Positions 24,146 to 38,590 of a stretch of DNA of 64,000 bases are shown piece after piece (within the stretch, counting starts at the first letter, position 1; every line of letters begins with the position of its first letter). The notes under the pieces are model-generated. The model saw nothing but the letters and a program-made list of their open reading frames with translations. It made no database searches and had not been told where the DNA came from. Origin of the DNA: Struthidea cinerea (lineage: Eukaryota; Chordata; Aves; Passeriformes; Corcoracidae); NCBI GenBank assembly GCA_013397865.1, contig VZTI01002587.1:62001-126000 (forward strand). Direction: 5' to 3'. A program made the position numbers and the translations under genes.

Positions 24146-27100
24146 CACAGCATTCTGTCCCTTCAGCAGCAGCACAGGCTTTACATTATTACACACTTCA
24201 TGTAATTATGTTTAGAATTAAAAAAAGGAATTTTTCTCAGAATTGTTTTTACCTTTTTACCACTATTCTTCCCATCTTTCTTGTACCAGTTCCATTAATT
24301 TTTCCTTTTCCCTAAATCTCACAGAAAGGGATTTTCAAAAGCACTCTATCTTCAAGTGAGTTCTGGAAAAATCCCTCATTCAGAAAAATACAAATAAATC
24401 CCTAACCTGCTTTGCTAGTACAGTGAGAAAGATAAGCATAAATCCAGCTATAACTCAAATTCAGTCTTTTTACAACCTAAAAAGTCTGTTGAAAAGTAAG
24501 GGCTGCTTTACTGCACATTACCAGTACTATTAATTTAAGATATTTCTTAACTGTTAAGTTAGAGAGATATTCCTGCCAGTGAAGGTTTATCTCTGCCTCC
24601 CTTGTAGTCAAGTAGGATGTGATGACTCCATCTACTTCCTCATTCTCTGAGGCACCCTATAAACCTGCCAGTGGAGAACAGCAGAACAGAGGTCTCCCCA
24701 AAAAGAACACTGACAACAGACATTGCTAGCTAGAAGCTGGGAAATCAAATTATAAACCCCCTGCAATCCTGTTGCCCTGAATGACATGAAACAGCTTTCT
24801 ACTTACAACTTCTACTGCTTGATCTGCCACCCCTGCTCCTCAGCACTCCCTCTCCTCTTCCCCATTCAACACACACTGTGGACATCTGTATCATGAGATA
24901 GAGAGACAGCCAGGGAAATTTCTCTTCCTGCACTAGCAGAACACAGAAGAACTACTACAGTCCGCTCTCCTGGCCTCAGCTTTAGCACACCATGCATGCA
25001 CACCATGTTCGTTGTATTTTATGCTGGCATCAGAGAGCTCATTCTGACTGGCAGCTCAGTGCAGCAGGCACAGCTCACACAGCTACTGGCAATCAGTCAC
25101 TCCCCCCTGGTGTCTGAGACATTACAAATCCACTGGGATGCCTCCATACTCTAAACACAGCACATGAACTAAACTATGTGTCTTCTACACTCACGACTTG
25201 TTAGGCCCCACTACTCCCCCTAAGAAAAGTTAGGTTAGCCAGCGCCTGAGTTTTGTATGTGAAGAGGGGGATACGCAGAGTCAGCACCATACAGAGCTGG
25301 AGACAATGTGAGGGGAATTAATTTTTATGTACAAGACAGGTTAGAAGTCTGGCCTTCCAGTTGCCCAACAGGCCATAAGCAACCGAGAGCTGCTTGCAGC
25401 ACAACCAACCCCAGCCATGCAGCAGGCTTTTGATATCTGGCTAGGACAGATTTGAAATATCAGATCATCCTAGTTCATGTCTCTTTCTAAAGGCCTGATG
25501 AGGACACGAAGCTGTTCAAACTTCCTTTGCTTGCCTTATTTCACACGAACCCAGGCTGGTGCAAAGCAAGGACACAGCACAGGGCAGTGCACCTGCAGAA
25601 CTCATCCCAGGATCCAGCTTGCTGAGTTTTAATCACAGAGCACTGGAACTGATGATCGGGGCTGCACAGCTTTGAGTGGCTAATGAAGTTGTAATGGGGC
25701 ATTTATCAAGTGATTTTTAAAGTAAACATCATTGATTTCCTTGCAAAATGTAGCACATAAATGACACATTTGGGAGTGGCTCAACTACCTGGTCCCTGGG
25801 GAGCCAGGACATGCCACACACCTTGTCAGTCACTGCAGGCACTGCAGTCCCTGTGTCCATCCAGCTGTTGCCTGCAGCTGGATTTAAGGATGATTATGAT
25901 GAAGCAAAGCAAGGACTTGAGGAAGTCCATCTTCCATCTTGGATGAGTGCTCTAACAACCAGGCATTTGAACACTTTGCAGGGGTGCATCTCTCTCATGG
26001 TCAGAACACTCATACTAGGAACTCTCCTTGAAAGTTTTAAAAAAGCAAATACATTTCAAGAAAATATTTTTCTCATTTTGAGAAACCAGCATTTTCCAAA
26101 ATAAAAAAAAAAGTCACTGAAAAGTACCCAACCAGCTGCACCGATTATCCTAAATTATTATCCTGTTCCTCTGGGCACCTTGCAGGGAAGTAATTTCATC
26201 ATGTTTCTCAAACATGTTTAAACAAACTTTCTCTACCCTTTCCTTGACTTGGCCACTCTGCTTTTTTGCAGTCTCCTTGGTCAGCAGCAGCTCAGCTTTT
26301 CTATGGCAAAGGAATGAGAACTGGCTGGATTTGCTGACTGTGGGAGGTAATACACACTCCCCTGCCTCGTGAGACTGGGCTGCTCTCAGCAACTGGAGAC
26401 AATTTGCAGTTCCCCAGACAGAGTAAGTCTTTGTGGCCATTAATAATCTCACTCCTTTTTCCCAAAGGAAATGGACTACAGAACTGTTTTTCCTTAAACC
26501 GCCACATGGTTCACAGTCTCTTTTGAACCCTTGCACAAGCAGGCCACAACAGCTAGTCTATCAGCCAGTTTTTCAGTATGAATTTCCATGATTTATTTCT
26601 AGTCTCACCTGAAATTATGTCAAACTGGTCTTAACTGAATTATGTCAAACAGTCACAAATGGGGCTGGTGGAAACCAGTAACAGCCACATGGAAATCACA
26701 CCCAAACCAGGCCCAGATCCCAGGCTAAGGTTACGAAAGAGAAATCACTGCCGACCATTAGCTTAAAAACTAGGAGTCACAAAATAACAGTCAGTTAAAC
26801 CCCTTGAGAGCAAACCCACTGAGGAAGATGACCATCAAAAGCAGTGGCAAAACAGCTGCACATGAGAGTCTTTTAATAAACCACCACTCTGTAGTACCTC
26901 CAGATTTGTTACTGCTACTCTAATCAAAGCACAGTTAGTAAGTGAGCACAGTTAGAAATGCAAAATCAGGAGCACGCACACAAGATGGCTCTGCTGGCAC
27001 TGAACAGCTCATTGTTTTAGGTCACAATTGACATGACTACACTGATGCAAATTAAATGCAGCTGCAAGACCCAAAAGGACAAGATGGACAAAGTGCTGGG

Positions 27101-30100
27101 GAAAAGAAACAGAAGAATGAAATTCAGCAGTCAAGTGTTCTTCATGAAAGGCTATTTAGTGAACATTTCAACATTCATCTTTGGTTATTGGAGGAAAACC
27201 AGAATGAACATCTAAGATTTAAATAAAAATTAATGAAAAATAAAGATGTGATAAAAGCACTAATGGCTACTAAGAGATTGTCTATACCGAGCACTTGTAT
27301 TCAGTGATAGCCCCAGTCTCGATGCTTCAACAATAAATGAAGGATCACTGACAACTTTCAGAGTTCCAATGGTTCTCCTAGACAGATTTTAGAGTCTGCA
27401 GGCATTTATGACAACTCAGTAAAGCAAGTACAACTGTCTTTTGCTATATCAAAAGCTGAAAAGCTGCCAGCAATACTTATGCATACTACAGAAAACATTC
27501 TGCATAACTTCATCTGGTATTCATCAATCTAAGTGGATGTAAGGATGACATATGTTACTGTTCTCCCACAGCCTAGAGAAAGTAATCATCTTTCCCTCCT
27601 TGATGCAAACAGCACATATTTTTGCATGAAACAGATATTTTTATTTAGTAGTTTTTAACAATCTATACACACTTGTATTTAGGAGAAGGTGTTCTGGGCA
27701 TTCCTACTGGAAGTACCAGACTGGATGGTATTCTACCTAGTTTTTCCAAAGCAGAATACTATCTACAAAGGGAAACAAAGAATCAGACTACAAAGCACCA
27801 GGTGGTTTGCAACACTGAAAGATGTGAGCCTGTTCTTCTGCCCATGGAGTAGAAGTCATCCTCTACATGAACAAAAATCAAAACTCGAACACACTTTGTC
27901 TTCCATCATTACTAATGTTAAATTCGCTGCAAGTCTTAAAAACCACATGGACAAGCTAAATTTTTCCAAGATTAAGGCAATAAAATCTCAAGGAGATTCT
28001 AATTTCTCTATGGTAACCAATACTTTCTACCATACTGATAATATTGACCTTCTGGCCAGCTTTGTTACAGAGGAAAGTAGTTGTGTCCATGTGATGTTAA
28101 CTGCAGAGATGCGTGTATTTGCCAAAATATGGACTGAAGGTTTAAGGAATTAACACAGTTGGATTTCTAAACACAAAGCAAATGGATGAGCTAGCTGAAG
28201 TCTTAAAAAAAAAAAATCCCACAAGGGTTCAAATTTCTGGCTGATAAACCACTGCTACAGAATGAGAGCATGAAGTAAAGTCCAGTGAACTCACGGCAAG
28301 ACTCTTCCACATAAATGAGCACAGATCAGGTTCCAGCTCAGGGTATGAACACAGAGCCTGCTCGAGTTTCAGCAAGCACATGTGTAGCAGAGCTTGCTCT
28401 GCCAAGGAGGCACAAGCTTGGGGATTGAGGTTTTTTTTCCTCACTTCTTGTTGATTTTGAAACTATTGATATTAAATAAATTAAACAAGAAACCCTAGAC
28501 CATGTTAGGGGAATAGACAAAGGAATTCATCAACTATTAAAAAGCAAAACTAGGAAGAAAAATTCTCAGTATTTTAGATTCTATTGAATACGTCATTTTT
28601 TTCCCCTCTCATGAGTATTTTCTTTGAATCTAATGTCCCAATCCTGCTCTTTGCATTCCATGGTAATAAACTCCTCGAAAATGAGGGAGAAACACACAAA
28701 CCCAAAGAGAAGCTGGCAGCAAAACTGTACCAGCTACAGGGAAACATAATAAAGCTTTCAACATCATCAGCCAAAAACAATCCAGTAAGGATTATTTCTA
28801 GTGCTTTGCATTTCACAAGAGTAATTTTTCGTCAGCACGGCCAGAAAGTGTGGTATGGAGGAGACACCAGTGTGGGAAATCCGATTCAGATAGACTTTTC
28901 TGGCCTTTCCTGCTTTCCCAGAGGTAGCAATGTATTTATCACTATAGGATATGCTTCAGACATTTAAACACAAATATTTATTTTTGAGAAATATGGACTC
29001 TGCTGAGAGACTAGACTGGCAAGAGAGAAACCAATTTATCTAAAAGTAAGCTCGCAGAGCACAAGGAAATGCCACACAGCGGACACCTGAGCTAGCTCTT
29101 TCTGTCTCCTGTTACAATTTCTTCATTCCCCATGGCACTCCTCTAGTCCTTTTCCTCAGTCCCAGTGTGAATTCATCTTTCCCAAATGCCAGCTCATAAT
29201 TACATTTTAGTTAAGGTCCTGCCAAGAAAACAGACAATAAGTGTTATCATGGCCAATCTTTGTCCAAGTTCTAAATAATATAGGGGGAAATGTTAAGCTA
29301 TCAGAGTATTTTCAATGAAAAATACAATTGTTTAACAGAAAGTGCTTAACAGAAAGTGACCTCACTGCCTTATCTGGAGAGAAGGAGTCTGCTATAGACA
29401 GTGAAAGGCGTCCAAAGAAAGAAAAGCAGAGAACATTACCTTGAGGCTTCCACCCTCCAATCCTTATTAAAAAAAAAAAAAAAAAGAGTCAGATTTAAGG
29501 ACATGAGAGAATCATAAAGTCTTATCCCTTGCAGCATGACACAGCTTCAGCAGTGTATTCCTTCAACAGGAGTACCACTTTTGGTTCAACATGACTATTT
29601 CTTTTAGAAATTAAGTAATTTAAACTCCTCAATGAAGGAACCCCCCTTGTCTAGAGGGATATCACTCTAAGGCTTAACTATTTTGGTGATAAAATTTCGT
29701 AACAAATTTATAGTTTCAATACAACAAGTTTCAGATTCCATGTCACTGAAAACACAGGCCAATTATAACAAGGTGACAGCAGAAGGCATTTTAGGAGCCA
29801 AACCATGGCCATATTGGTTACCAGCACCTGTATTTCCCTGGGGGATTCTTGGGATTGTTTTGGTTTCTGATGGTGGTTGTCATTTTTTAAAGCAGAAAAA
29901 TCTTCAACCACGAAAATAATCTTCCAAAAGCAGTTATCAAACTGGTCCAGCTCAACAGCAATGCCTCTGAGGGAAGAACACGACTACCTGCAAAGGTGGG
30001 GTTGTGCTGCTCGAGTACCCCTGCTCACCAGAACCCAGGTGATGCAGATCTTGGTTTGCCACCTCTCTTGGGCCCCCAAAAAGTCCTCCTGTACATTCTC

Positions 30101-31533
30101 CTTTTACACATTCTCAAAGACTAACAAGCATATGAACCTGAGAGAAAGGGTCAAAAGGCAGGACTATTTCATACATAGATATCTTCCATAACCAAGAACT
30201 TCTCTCATAATTCTGAGAGGAAATCTATACTGAATATGTTTATTTTTACCATATCAGTGCTTTGGAACAGAAAAAAAAACGCTATTGATTTCAGCTACAA
30301 CTGCCCATTCTTCTGTTTACAGCAGGATAGATTCCAGTAAAATGATTAGAAACAGGAGCAATGTTTTATAGCAGTACCATATTAATGATTCAGAGACTTA
30401 TCATGTCTTATCAAGCCATGAGCATCAAAAAGCCAAAAACATAAAAATGGAAGATGTGTCCTCAAACTGCATATTTGGCAATCTCTTTAAATGTACTTTA
30501 TTTTTACATCATAGCACCATACATGTTCAGTTGTGTATTCTCTAGAAACAATTAAGTCATAATAACTTGACATCTCACCATGATTCTCTTCTGTTTTGCC
30601 ACCTACACTTTACATCAAGCAAATAATATAAAAGCAAATAAAAATCTGTGAAGGTCCTTTTAACCTTGACAGTCTGTCATATTGTGAAAATCAGAGTAGA
30701 TCAAGAATTTCTCTTATTTTTCCAGTCTTGCCTCTCATTCAAACACATGGCTTTAAACATTTACATGCCTATTCATAATTTATTGGAGCATTTGCCACTC
30801 ATGACATAAATACAGGTCTAGCCTGCAGGAAAAACAATGACTAATAGTTGAAAGACAGCATTCCAGTTAGTCATTGGGAAGTACATCCATGCTCATTGCT
30901 TGGTCCTCAGGTGCCAGTAAGTTCCAATAGGGAAGTCTGACATCAAATATGTCATCCAGAAAAATATATTGCTTTCAAATAGCAATAGCAGCTAGATGAG
31001 AGACTGATTTTCTCTCCCAGTACGTACCAGTAGGAAGACTTATCTTTAAAAAAGTTCCCAAAAATATGAACCCCTTAAGAACACTGGTGAGGAAAGCTGT
31101 GCTCAGAGTTCTGTTCCTGCCACTGGGACATGCTTATTCTGCTTCAGAAGACCTGTGCCAGACTGTATTTTGTGTTTCAGTGTTAAGCATAGAGAAAAAT
31201 GGTGGAGCCAGAAGATGCAGGGGAAAGTTGTTGTGCAAGATGAGAATACCACTCGGGCCACCTTTGCATCTCAAGAGGACCCTGTAATGAGAAGACCCTG
31301 TTTCTCTCAGCTATTTCCCCGTCACAACAGGGTAGCCTAGCCAAATGCCATTCAGCATTGGCTTGGATGCCATCTTTGGCATCCCTGTCACAGACTGTTG
31401 ATCCTTAGATTGACAGACTAGAAAACACAAGCATCTCCTCAATCAGGAAGCATTGCATGTCTCCAGATTAGGCTTACTGAATAAGACTTTTGCTCCAGGA
31501 CAGTGTTAATCTCCATGATCCTCCTTCCAAGAC
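24146..31533. other. Unique AT-rich sequence, no gene recognised
   Basis: About 7.4 kb without a recognisable repeat family. It contains a small 15-bp tandem duplication of TTAACAGAAAGTG near 29331-29360 and a homopolymer of 17 A at 29469-29485. A plus-strand frame of 154 codons lies at 27689-28153 and one of 127 codons at 28584-28967. Neither shows a recognised domain. A minus-strand frame of 128 codons at 26150-26536 is lysine- and glutamate-rich at its end, but also unrecognised. Confidence 0.4.
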
Positions 31534-31580
31534 ATTGTGCACCTCCAGCTCAAATCCAGCTGGAGGTGCACAATTTTTTT
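31534..31580 (+). other. Perfect 17-bp hairpin followed by a seven-T run
   Basis: The left arm 31534-31550 (ATTGTGCACCTCCAGCT) and right arm 31558-31574 are exact reverse complements around a 7-nt loop, CAAATCC. The last base of the right arm starts a run of seven T (31574-31580). In bacteria this would read as an intrinsic terminator. In a vertebrate, a T run is an RNA polymerase III stop. A 17-bp perfect arm with a short loop is not expected by chance in 64 kb. It is too short for a canonical microRNA precursor and has no visible box A or B upstream. It could be a recent small inverted duplication. Confidence 0.75.
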
Positions 31581-31640
31581 GGAGAAAAATTAAAGCCTAA
31601 GTTTGCTTACGCTCTGTAGACTTAGAGCAACATAAAGCAT

Positions 31641-31780
31641 TCACAGAATCCCAGGTGGTTTAGGGTTGGAAGCGACCATAAAGACGGTCTACCTCCACCC
31701 CTCTGTCATGGGGAGGGACACCTTCCACTGGAACAGGTTTCTCCAAGCCCTGTCCAGCCTGGCTTTGAGCACTTTCAGGT
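31641..31780 (-). mobile_element. CR1 LINE, 3' end fragment, minus strand
   Basis: The plus strand begins TCACAGAATCCC, then GGTTTAGGGTTGGAAGC, GGAGGGACACCTTCCACTGG and CCTGTCCAGCCTGGCTTTGA. This is the reverse complement of the last 140 bp of an avian CR1. It is a short, 5'-truncated, noncoding copy. The perfect hairpin at 31534 lies about 60 bp beyond its 3' end. Confidence 0.88.
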
Positions 31781-33538
31781 TGCCTTTCAAGGGACATTTG
31801 CTAATAAAAAAAATCCAAAATAAATCAAAGTGGATATTTGTTACCTGAGGGCTAGAGGAGCCATGATGTTTTTTCTTCCCACTTCCTCCCCCTTTTTAAA
31901 TAGATGGCATACAGCTGGCACAGCCTGTGCTACATCCCATGCCACAGCCATGGTCAGAGGCTGTGCAATCCTGCTGTTCAGATGAGTACTGGGCCTGCTC
32001 CAGTTTCCAGGTGCATATGGTCATGATTACCAGATTGCTTCGGAAAGCACCGGGACTCTGAAAACAGCACGTCTGGAAGGGGTTCCTCATATTAAAACAT
32101 CTCTCTATTACATTGAACGAGTTTCACATTAGGAGTTTTCAGTGTATTCTAGTAGTCTGGATGACATTTTTCTAGGGTTTTAGTAAAGAATTTTTTTTAC
32201 CTTCTTCTGAAGGATCAAGAATTTATGGAATTTGCGATATGGCCTGGCCAGATTTTAAGTCAAGTCCCTTCTGTCTGGACAAGAGGCTAGGAACAAGGGA
32301 ATAGCAAAAAGATTTGACAAATACCGACAGCCACCTCCATTCAAATAAAAAGCATGTTATCTTCCTGAATACATTATGCTCAATCTTCATGTTAATGAGA
32401 AATGTATAAATAGAATTGGGCATTAACTGACAATTAGATTTTTTTTTTTTAATGGGGAGGAGATGAGGGATGTTGTTATTAAGGGCATTAAATTCTAACA
32501 TCTGTTTTTAATTCTACCAGCTTATTTGTCTGTTTATACCTACAGGCTTTCAAGACATCATTCAACACTGCTAATTAAAGCTGACAAATTTTGTTCACTG
32601 TGATGCTTCCTTGTATCCCTGTAAGCCACTTACTCATGTCAGTGCTGTCACTGCAGGTGACACTGCTGCTTGATGGAGAGATGACAAGGGGCAGAGTGCC
32701 CCTGAAGGGATGAGAACAGGTTCACCCTGTCGCCTGTCAGACAGAGGAGGGAAGAAGTGATGGATGGCAGTGACCATTGCTCTGGCCACAAGCCTTTGTC
32801 TCTTCTCCAGACTTGGTCAGAATCGTCCAGTTTTCTACCATGTTTAACTTAAAATCCATGGCAATATTCTCTAGTATATTACTAAAATGCCACAGAAATA
32901 GGACTCCCATTTAATAAGATGTCGCAGACATACACAAACACACAGTCTGTTTTCTCTTAGCAGTAAGAACCCCATCTGCAGCAATGCCCTCAGGAAACTT
33001 GCTATTTGTGCTCCAGTCAGAGCAGCACAACGCTGATTCAGGAGAGCAGCAGCAGCTCACGTGGGAGTGGGCCATGCCTAGGAAAGCATTTGCAGAAGCA
33101 GCTGACTTGGCTCACACAAAATGATGCAGCTTATGCAAGAAGCCACAAGGACCAATGACAACAAGTTTATTCATTGCTTCATATCCTGGACTGCAGACTT
33201 CATAGATCCAAACATAGATATTATTAGCTACTAATTTGCATATGTTTTTCTTTAAAACAAACAAATAAATCCCATGCCACGCAGAGAACACTGGTGAAAG
33301 GTCAAGCAAGCAGGCCAGGGACAGCCCATATAAAATCCTGGCCTCTGAACTCTGCATCATATACACATTTCAGTGCCCTACGCACACTGTCACCAATGGA
33401 ACAGGTTCAGGCTGGGATCCACGCTGGGCTGCGCAGGCTGGAGATGTGCCAGAAGGAGCGAACCTAGAGAGGGAATGAGTCAAACAGAAATTTTTCTTAT
33501 CTTTCCCCACATTCTGGAGTTTCACAACCAGAATAGAC

Positions 33539-33606
33539 CTTTTTTCCTTTTTCTCTTTTTTTTCTTTTTTTTTCTTTTTTTCTTTTTTCCTTTTTTCTTT
33601 CATTTT
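33539..33606. repeat. Pyrimidine tract, T-rich with scattered C
   Basis: An uninterrupted run of 68 pyrimidines on the plus strand, mostly T with single or paired C. On the minus strand it produces a lysine/glutamate/arginine-rich frame that has no coding meaning. It is low-complexity DNA, probably prone to slippage. Confidence 0.9.
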
Positions 33607-36600
33607 GGAATGACCAACGTGCTTTTCAAGTGTATTTTTAAAGCTGTTAGAGTCTAGAAGAGGCTTTTTATTACCCAGGCACACAGTGCTCAGTACCTGG
33701 GAGCCTGGCTCCCTGGCTGAGGTGTCTACACATCTCTGCAGCAGAAGTAACAGCACAGCACAGCACAGTACTGTATTGAATCCACTAGTTTTAGCATCAG
33801 AAGTCATTTCATGCCCCAAGCTGCCATAATCAAACACATCTGTTGTACGAAAATTATCCACTGCCAACTTGAGAGCAAAGCAAAATATGTCCAAATTATC
33901 TGTGTTCTCAAGATCAACCTTACCTCTTAAAAGGCTACATTAAACAACACACTCCTCAACATCATCACCACTGCTTTAGTCACTCCAAAACTCACATGAC
34001 ATGCAATCACATCTAAAAATCCACTTTGAGGAGAGATGGACTTAAACTGGAAATGGTAGCTTTGACAGCAATATTCCAACAACTACTACACTGCATGCTA
34101 GGAATATATAAATTATGTATTCCAAATGCTTTCACAGAAATAGATTAAAGCACTTCTCTCAATCCTCTAAGAAGCAAAAACAGTCATAGAGAAAACAAGT
34201 GTTATTTTAAGGCAGTTTTTAGCTTCATTTGTCTAAAGCTACACTTTCATAGTTCAATACACAAAAACATTATGACATATATGCAAATCTGATATTTTCA
34301 TGCAGGAAAGGTGAAATCCCTATATATGAAAGGTTGAAGTCTGATCTTTAAAAGAAGCCTGCAGCTGGTTTCTGTCATCTTTCTTTCTCTCCTTGTTTCA
34401 ATAAGCAGACCCACAGCTTAAGGAAAATGATAATTTTATCCACAGGAGAAAAAGAACAACAGACCTCCCCAGACTGAGCCAAGAATTCACCTTTTCTCTG
34501 GGGGAAAAAGACTCTGGAATTTCTCAAAGAAAAAAAGGAGAAGGGCAGAAATAAAAATCAGACTCTTCAGGTTTTCAGCTACAAAATTTTGCAAGTAAAT
34601 AATAATTTAAAAAAAAGAGGTAATAATATAAAAGTATTTTCCACTAGTTCAAACACATTTCATTTCCTGCTTTCTTTCCTCATCTAGTCTAGTATTTTCC
34701 ATAGTTACTGAATTGAAGTGGAAAATATTTTTACAGCTGCCATTCTTGCTCTGCACAATAGAAGTAAATATTCTTTCTTCTCATTCTTTCTCCTCAGACT
34801 TGTAAGATGATTGCTGTATGGTTTTCTCCAGCCTCAAGTCTAAAAGATCCCTTTTACCTATTAATGCTACATCACTTGGGTCCAATAGGCTAAAAGCACA
34901 TGAGTCTTCTTTTTTAAAGAAATAAAGATATATATTTTACTCTACTGGTTTGGGACTCTGAGAGCCTCTGAATCATTCTTTGAAAGGTAAAGCTTATGCT
35001 GTCACAGGGTGTCACACACTTCATTTGAAGGGTTGTTGATCACTTGAACAGTTCTCTTGCTGTGGCTCTGTTTTGTCACATTCCCTTATCCCAGCCCATG
35101 CAGATGCAGGGCTCTAAAAAAATAACCCCTTCAGGCAACACCAGCCAGCAGAGCACCAGCAGCAAGCAGCAGCACGGACAAGGGTATCCACTAGCTAAAA
35201 TTAAGCTCTCCAGACAGCATGGAAACTCAGTTATTAAGCCTGAACTGCAACAAACCCAAACGAACAGGGCACAGAGAACAAAGCCTATGACCCAAACCCT
35301 CAGGAGAACTGAGAGCTCACACCTGTAAGGGTACACAGGACATTCACACACAAACCTCAGAGCAGGTCGCTATAAGTGTATCCACTAGAAAGGGTTAAAG
35401 GTTACAGAAAAAGTTTCTTAAAGTGATGTCCTTAAACATTTCAAATGCATCAAAATTAACAGAAGCTAAAATTTTATCAATAAATCCTCACAAACAAAAC
35501 AGTCTAGAGGAGGCAATAGAAAACCATCAGAGTACTCCTCTATTTTAGCAATGCTTTGGGGATGTGAGGGCATCACATTTTCTTTTAAAATGTTGAGTTG
35601 CCTAATTGAAATGCAGCTCATGTTGCACCCAGGCTTACTTCTGGATCACTAAGAAATTGGTCCGATTTGAAAATGTCAGGATCTGGTTAGCAATTCAAAT
35701 GACCGTGGTGGTAATTACAGCTTTTCATGTTCCAGCATGTTGCACTGCATCAAAACTGACACAAATGCCTAGTTTTATAATATCACAGCATGGAAATAAA
35801 TGTCCAAAATGATATGAAAATGTACTAGTAAGAGATTAATAACTGTTATTCTACGAAGAAAGATGACTCTCTTCTACCAGTATATTTAAAAAAAAATGTT
35901 CTCTGATAGTATCTCTCCTTGAAGAAACTGCATTATATTATCACTCATAAGCTATAATCATTTCTGTCAGCACCAGTCAGAATTTTTGATGGAAAAGAGG
36001 AGGAGAAACTGAAGGAGTTGTGGGGAAAATAGTGCAATCTTATAAATAAGTCCAGAGAGATACTACTTAAAGGTTCCCCTCCAGTATTTTGTTCTCTCTC
36101 CCACCAAGCAGACTAGAACATTTCAAGTGTTTTATTTTGATCATAAAGTGGAGGAACTCTGTGGATAGGGAGCAATGCATCATGAGTGATGTGTGCAGCT
36201 CTACAATCTGTGGTACCAATGTGTCATTTTGAAATATGGGCCTAAAGCAATATGCATAAGGGAAACTTTTCCTCTTTTTCAGGGAAGAAAGAGGAAGAAA
36301 GGTCTTTTGAAGTCTAATATGCATCCAGAAGTCTGCTTATGAAATAAAATAAATAAAGCAAGCAATGTCTTTAATAGTTCTCTTGTGCAGCAGCCAGCTG
36401 AGTCACTGAGCTGTCTTCTAGCTGTGGAATGGTTAAACAGAGATCAACACTTGCTACTGCTGCACACCTGTTTTGTTATCTGGTAGATCATACAACACAC
36501 ACTCTAGCCACATACATGACTGAGAGTACAATGAGCAGACCAGTGCAATGTCATCTCAGGCTGACCTGAGCCTCAAGAAGGTCTATGCTTTCTCTGCAGT

Positions 36601-38547
36601 CTTGTATTTTCTTTCCACCTGACTAAGACATTGTCCTGTGTTTATCCATGAAGTTAAGATGGGGAGATGTGTTGGACAATACCCTCCCTCCTGTCCCTAA
36701 TAGTGCTGTGTTTCATGGGGTTTGCTGTTTGTTCTGAGCAGCATCTACAGCATTCCCTGCAATTCAGCATAGAACAGGGAGTGATGCCAGAGCTGCAGGT
36801 CCCTCAGTACATCACCCCATTGTACCCTGGTCCTGATCCCAGAAGGAACAATTCCATGCTATCCGTGCTTCTGGTCTCCTTTGGTCACTCCACCCTCATC
36901 TTCCATTTCAAGATGGAAGTTCTTGAAATCCCCCTGGGAAGCGGATCAGAGAGCTGATGGAGAGTTGATCACTTTGATCAGATAAACCAGGAAGGGAGAG
37001 AAGGGGAAACTGATGGTTTGACACACTTTGTCCTCTGGCTCACAGGAACATAACACAAAGTGGTCAGAAGTAGAGTGCTTCCGCCCATAACCCTTAGGTC
37101 AGATTAAAATCTAACAGCAGTGAACCAGAAAAACCAACAGTCAGTTGTTAAGGTTAGGAGGTGTCATGGACACTTAGAGAAAAATACATAAGTTTCTGCC
37201 TTGAGGAAGAAACACGCTGCAGGACATGACTCTTATCTCTCATACGATGTTGAACACATGACTTACACTAATGCCCTTGCAGCCATGATAAGCACAGAAA
37301 AAAACCCCAGAGGTAACTGAACCTTTAGGTGCCCATTTTATCATGTAAGGCCCTTTAAGCTCTGGATTCAACAACAGAGATACATCCTCAACTCTGCCAT
37401 TGTCTTTTGCACACCCTGCCTCAATTTCTCCAATTCTACAACTGTATGCCTATTTTTATTCTTTAATTGTATACTTCTAGAGAAACAAGCACCATCTTGT
37501 CTTACAACAAAAGACTAAAGTATTTTATCTATTGATAATTTGTGAAGTATAGCTACCACTGATACACAGTAATCAAATTTAGTGAAATTTGCCAAGACAC
37601 AGAGAAATCACAGCTGAAGAAGCTCCTGTCGTGTCACTTCTGCTGGGTAAACAATGCACATGATTTTAAGACACTGTCAAGTGACCAACACAAAACCCGA
37701 AAGAGTTCATTTCTCTGTCTCAAGTACAAGTGCAAGACTTTAAGGAATGCAAATTCTCCTATGGACTTCAAAATTGTATGATGACCTAATCAAAACTTCC
37801 AGTCGATGGTGGTTGGACTGGACTGTGGATTGCACTTCAAGGACCTCTAGAGACACGAGGAAACGAAAGGTATTCATTCGCATGCTGGGGGTAGACTGCA
37901 GCAAGTCCAGATGCCGAAGACTTCCCTGAACTTCAAGTCCTCTGCCACTGGACACTACATAAACTCAGCTGACATCTTGTTTCTTCAAATTTATTTACTA
38001 CTAATGTCACATCTTATAGTATTTTGCATCCAATTTCTATGTTATTGAGAACACAACCAAGTTCAAACCTCTTATTTACATTTAATTAGAATATTACAAG
38101 AAACAACACATACTGAAAGCATTCAAGACTAAGTACATACAAAGCATGAATCAATTCAGAGCAGCAGGAGATACTGGCTGCCTACCTCATTTCTTCCCAG
38201 CTAAAGAGGTGTCAATACTCACTATCACCCCGAGAACGTTTTCCAACATTTTCAGCAGGGAGGTAAATTTTTCAGAGAATTGACTGTTAACTTTACAGCT
38301 CCTTCCAGACTTTGGAGGAAGAGAACTACAGCCAAGACTGCAAAACAGCTCCAGCCTAGCAAGGTACAGCATCATTGCTACACTCAGCCAATCCTTTCAT
38401 CCCAGCTTAGCAAGAAATAATGTCTTACTATGGTATGACAGAAACCACGGTGAGAACCTAAACTTCTATGCTTCTTAAACAAAACCCTGAAAAATATACC
38501 AACCAGTGACTACACAGGGGAATTAATGAACTACTGTTCTACCGGAA

Positions 38548-38590
38548 TCAAACAAACAAACAACAAACAAAACCACAAACAGACAAACAA
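38548..38590. repeat. Degenerate CAAA simple repeat
   Basis: Repeated CAAA and CAAAA units over about 43 bases with a few interruptions. Confidence 0.85.

Noticed and set aside
26150..26536. Minus-strand frame of 128 codons with a helical-looking C-terminus
   Set aside because: No donor or acceptor at suitable positions, and no recognised protein or transposase motif.
27689..28153. Plus-strand frame of 154 codons
   Set aside because: No domain recognised, AT-driven codon use, no splice or promoter context. One frame of this length is expected somewhere in 64 kb on six frames.
28584..28967. Plus-strand frame of 127 codons
   Set aside because: No domain recognised and no supporting signals. 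Ordinary chance frame.
31534..31580. Bacterial intrinsic terminator
   Set aside because: The surrounding DNA is clearly avian with CR1 and LTR repeats and no bacterial genes, so that reading is not valid despite the shape.
33370..33894. Minus-strand frame of 174 codons with a lysine/glutamate-rich middle
   Set aside because: The charged middle is only the translation of the pyrimidine tract at 33539-33606. Nothing else supports coding.
38187..38375. Minus-strand 62-codon frame next to a donor-like GAG|GTAGGC
   Set aside because: The frame stops just before the donor, so the two signals contradict each other.
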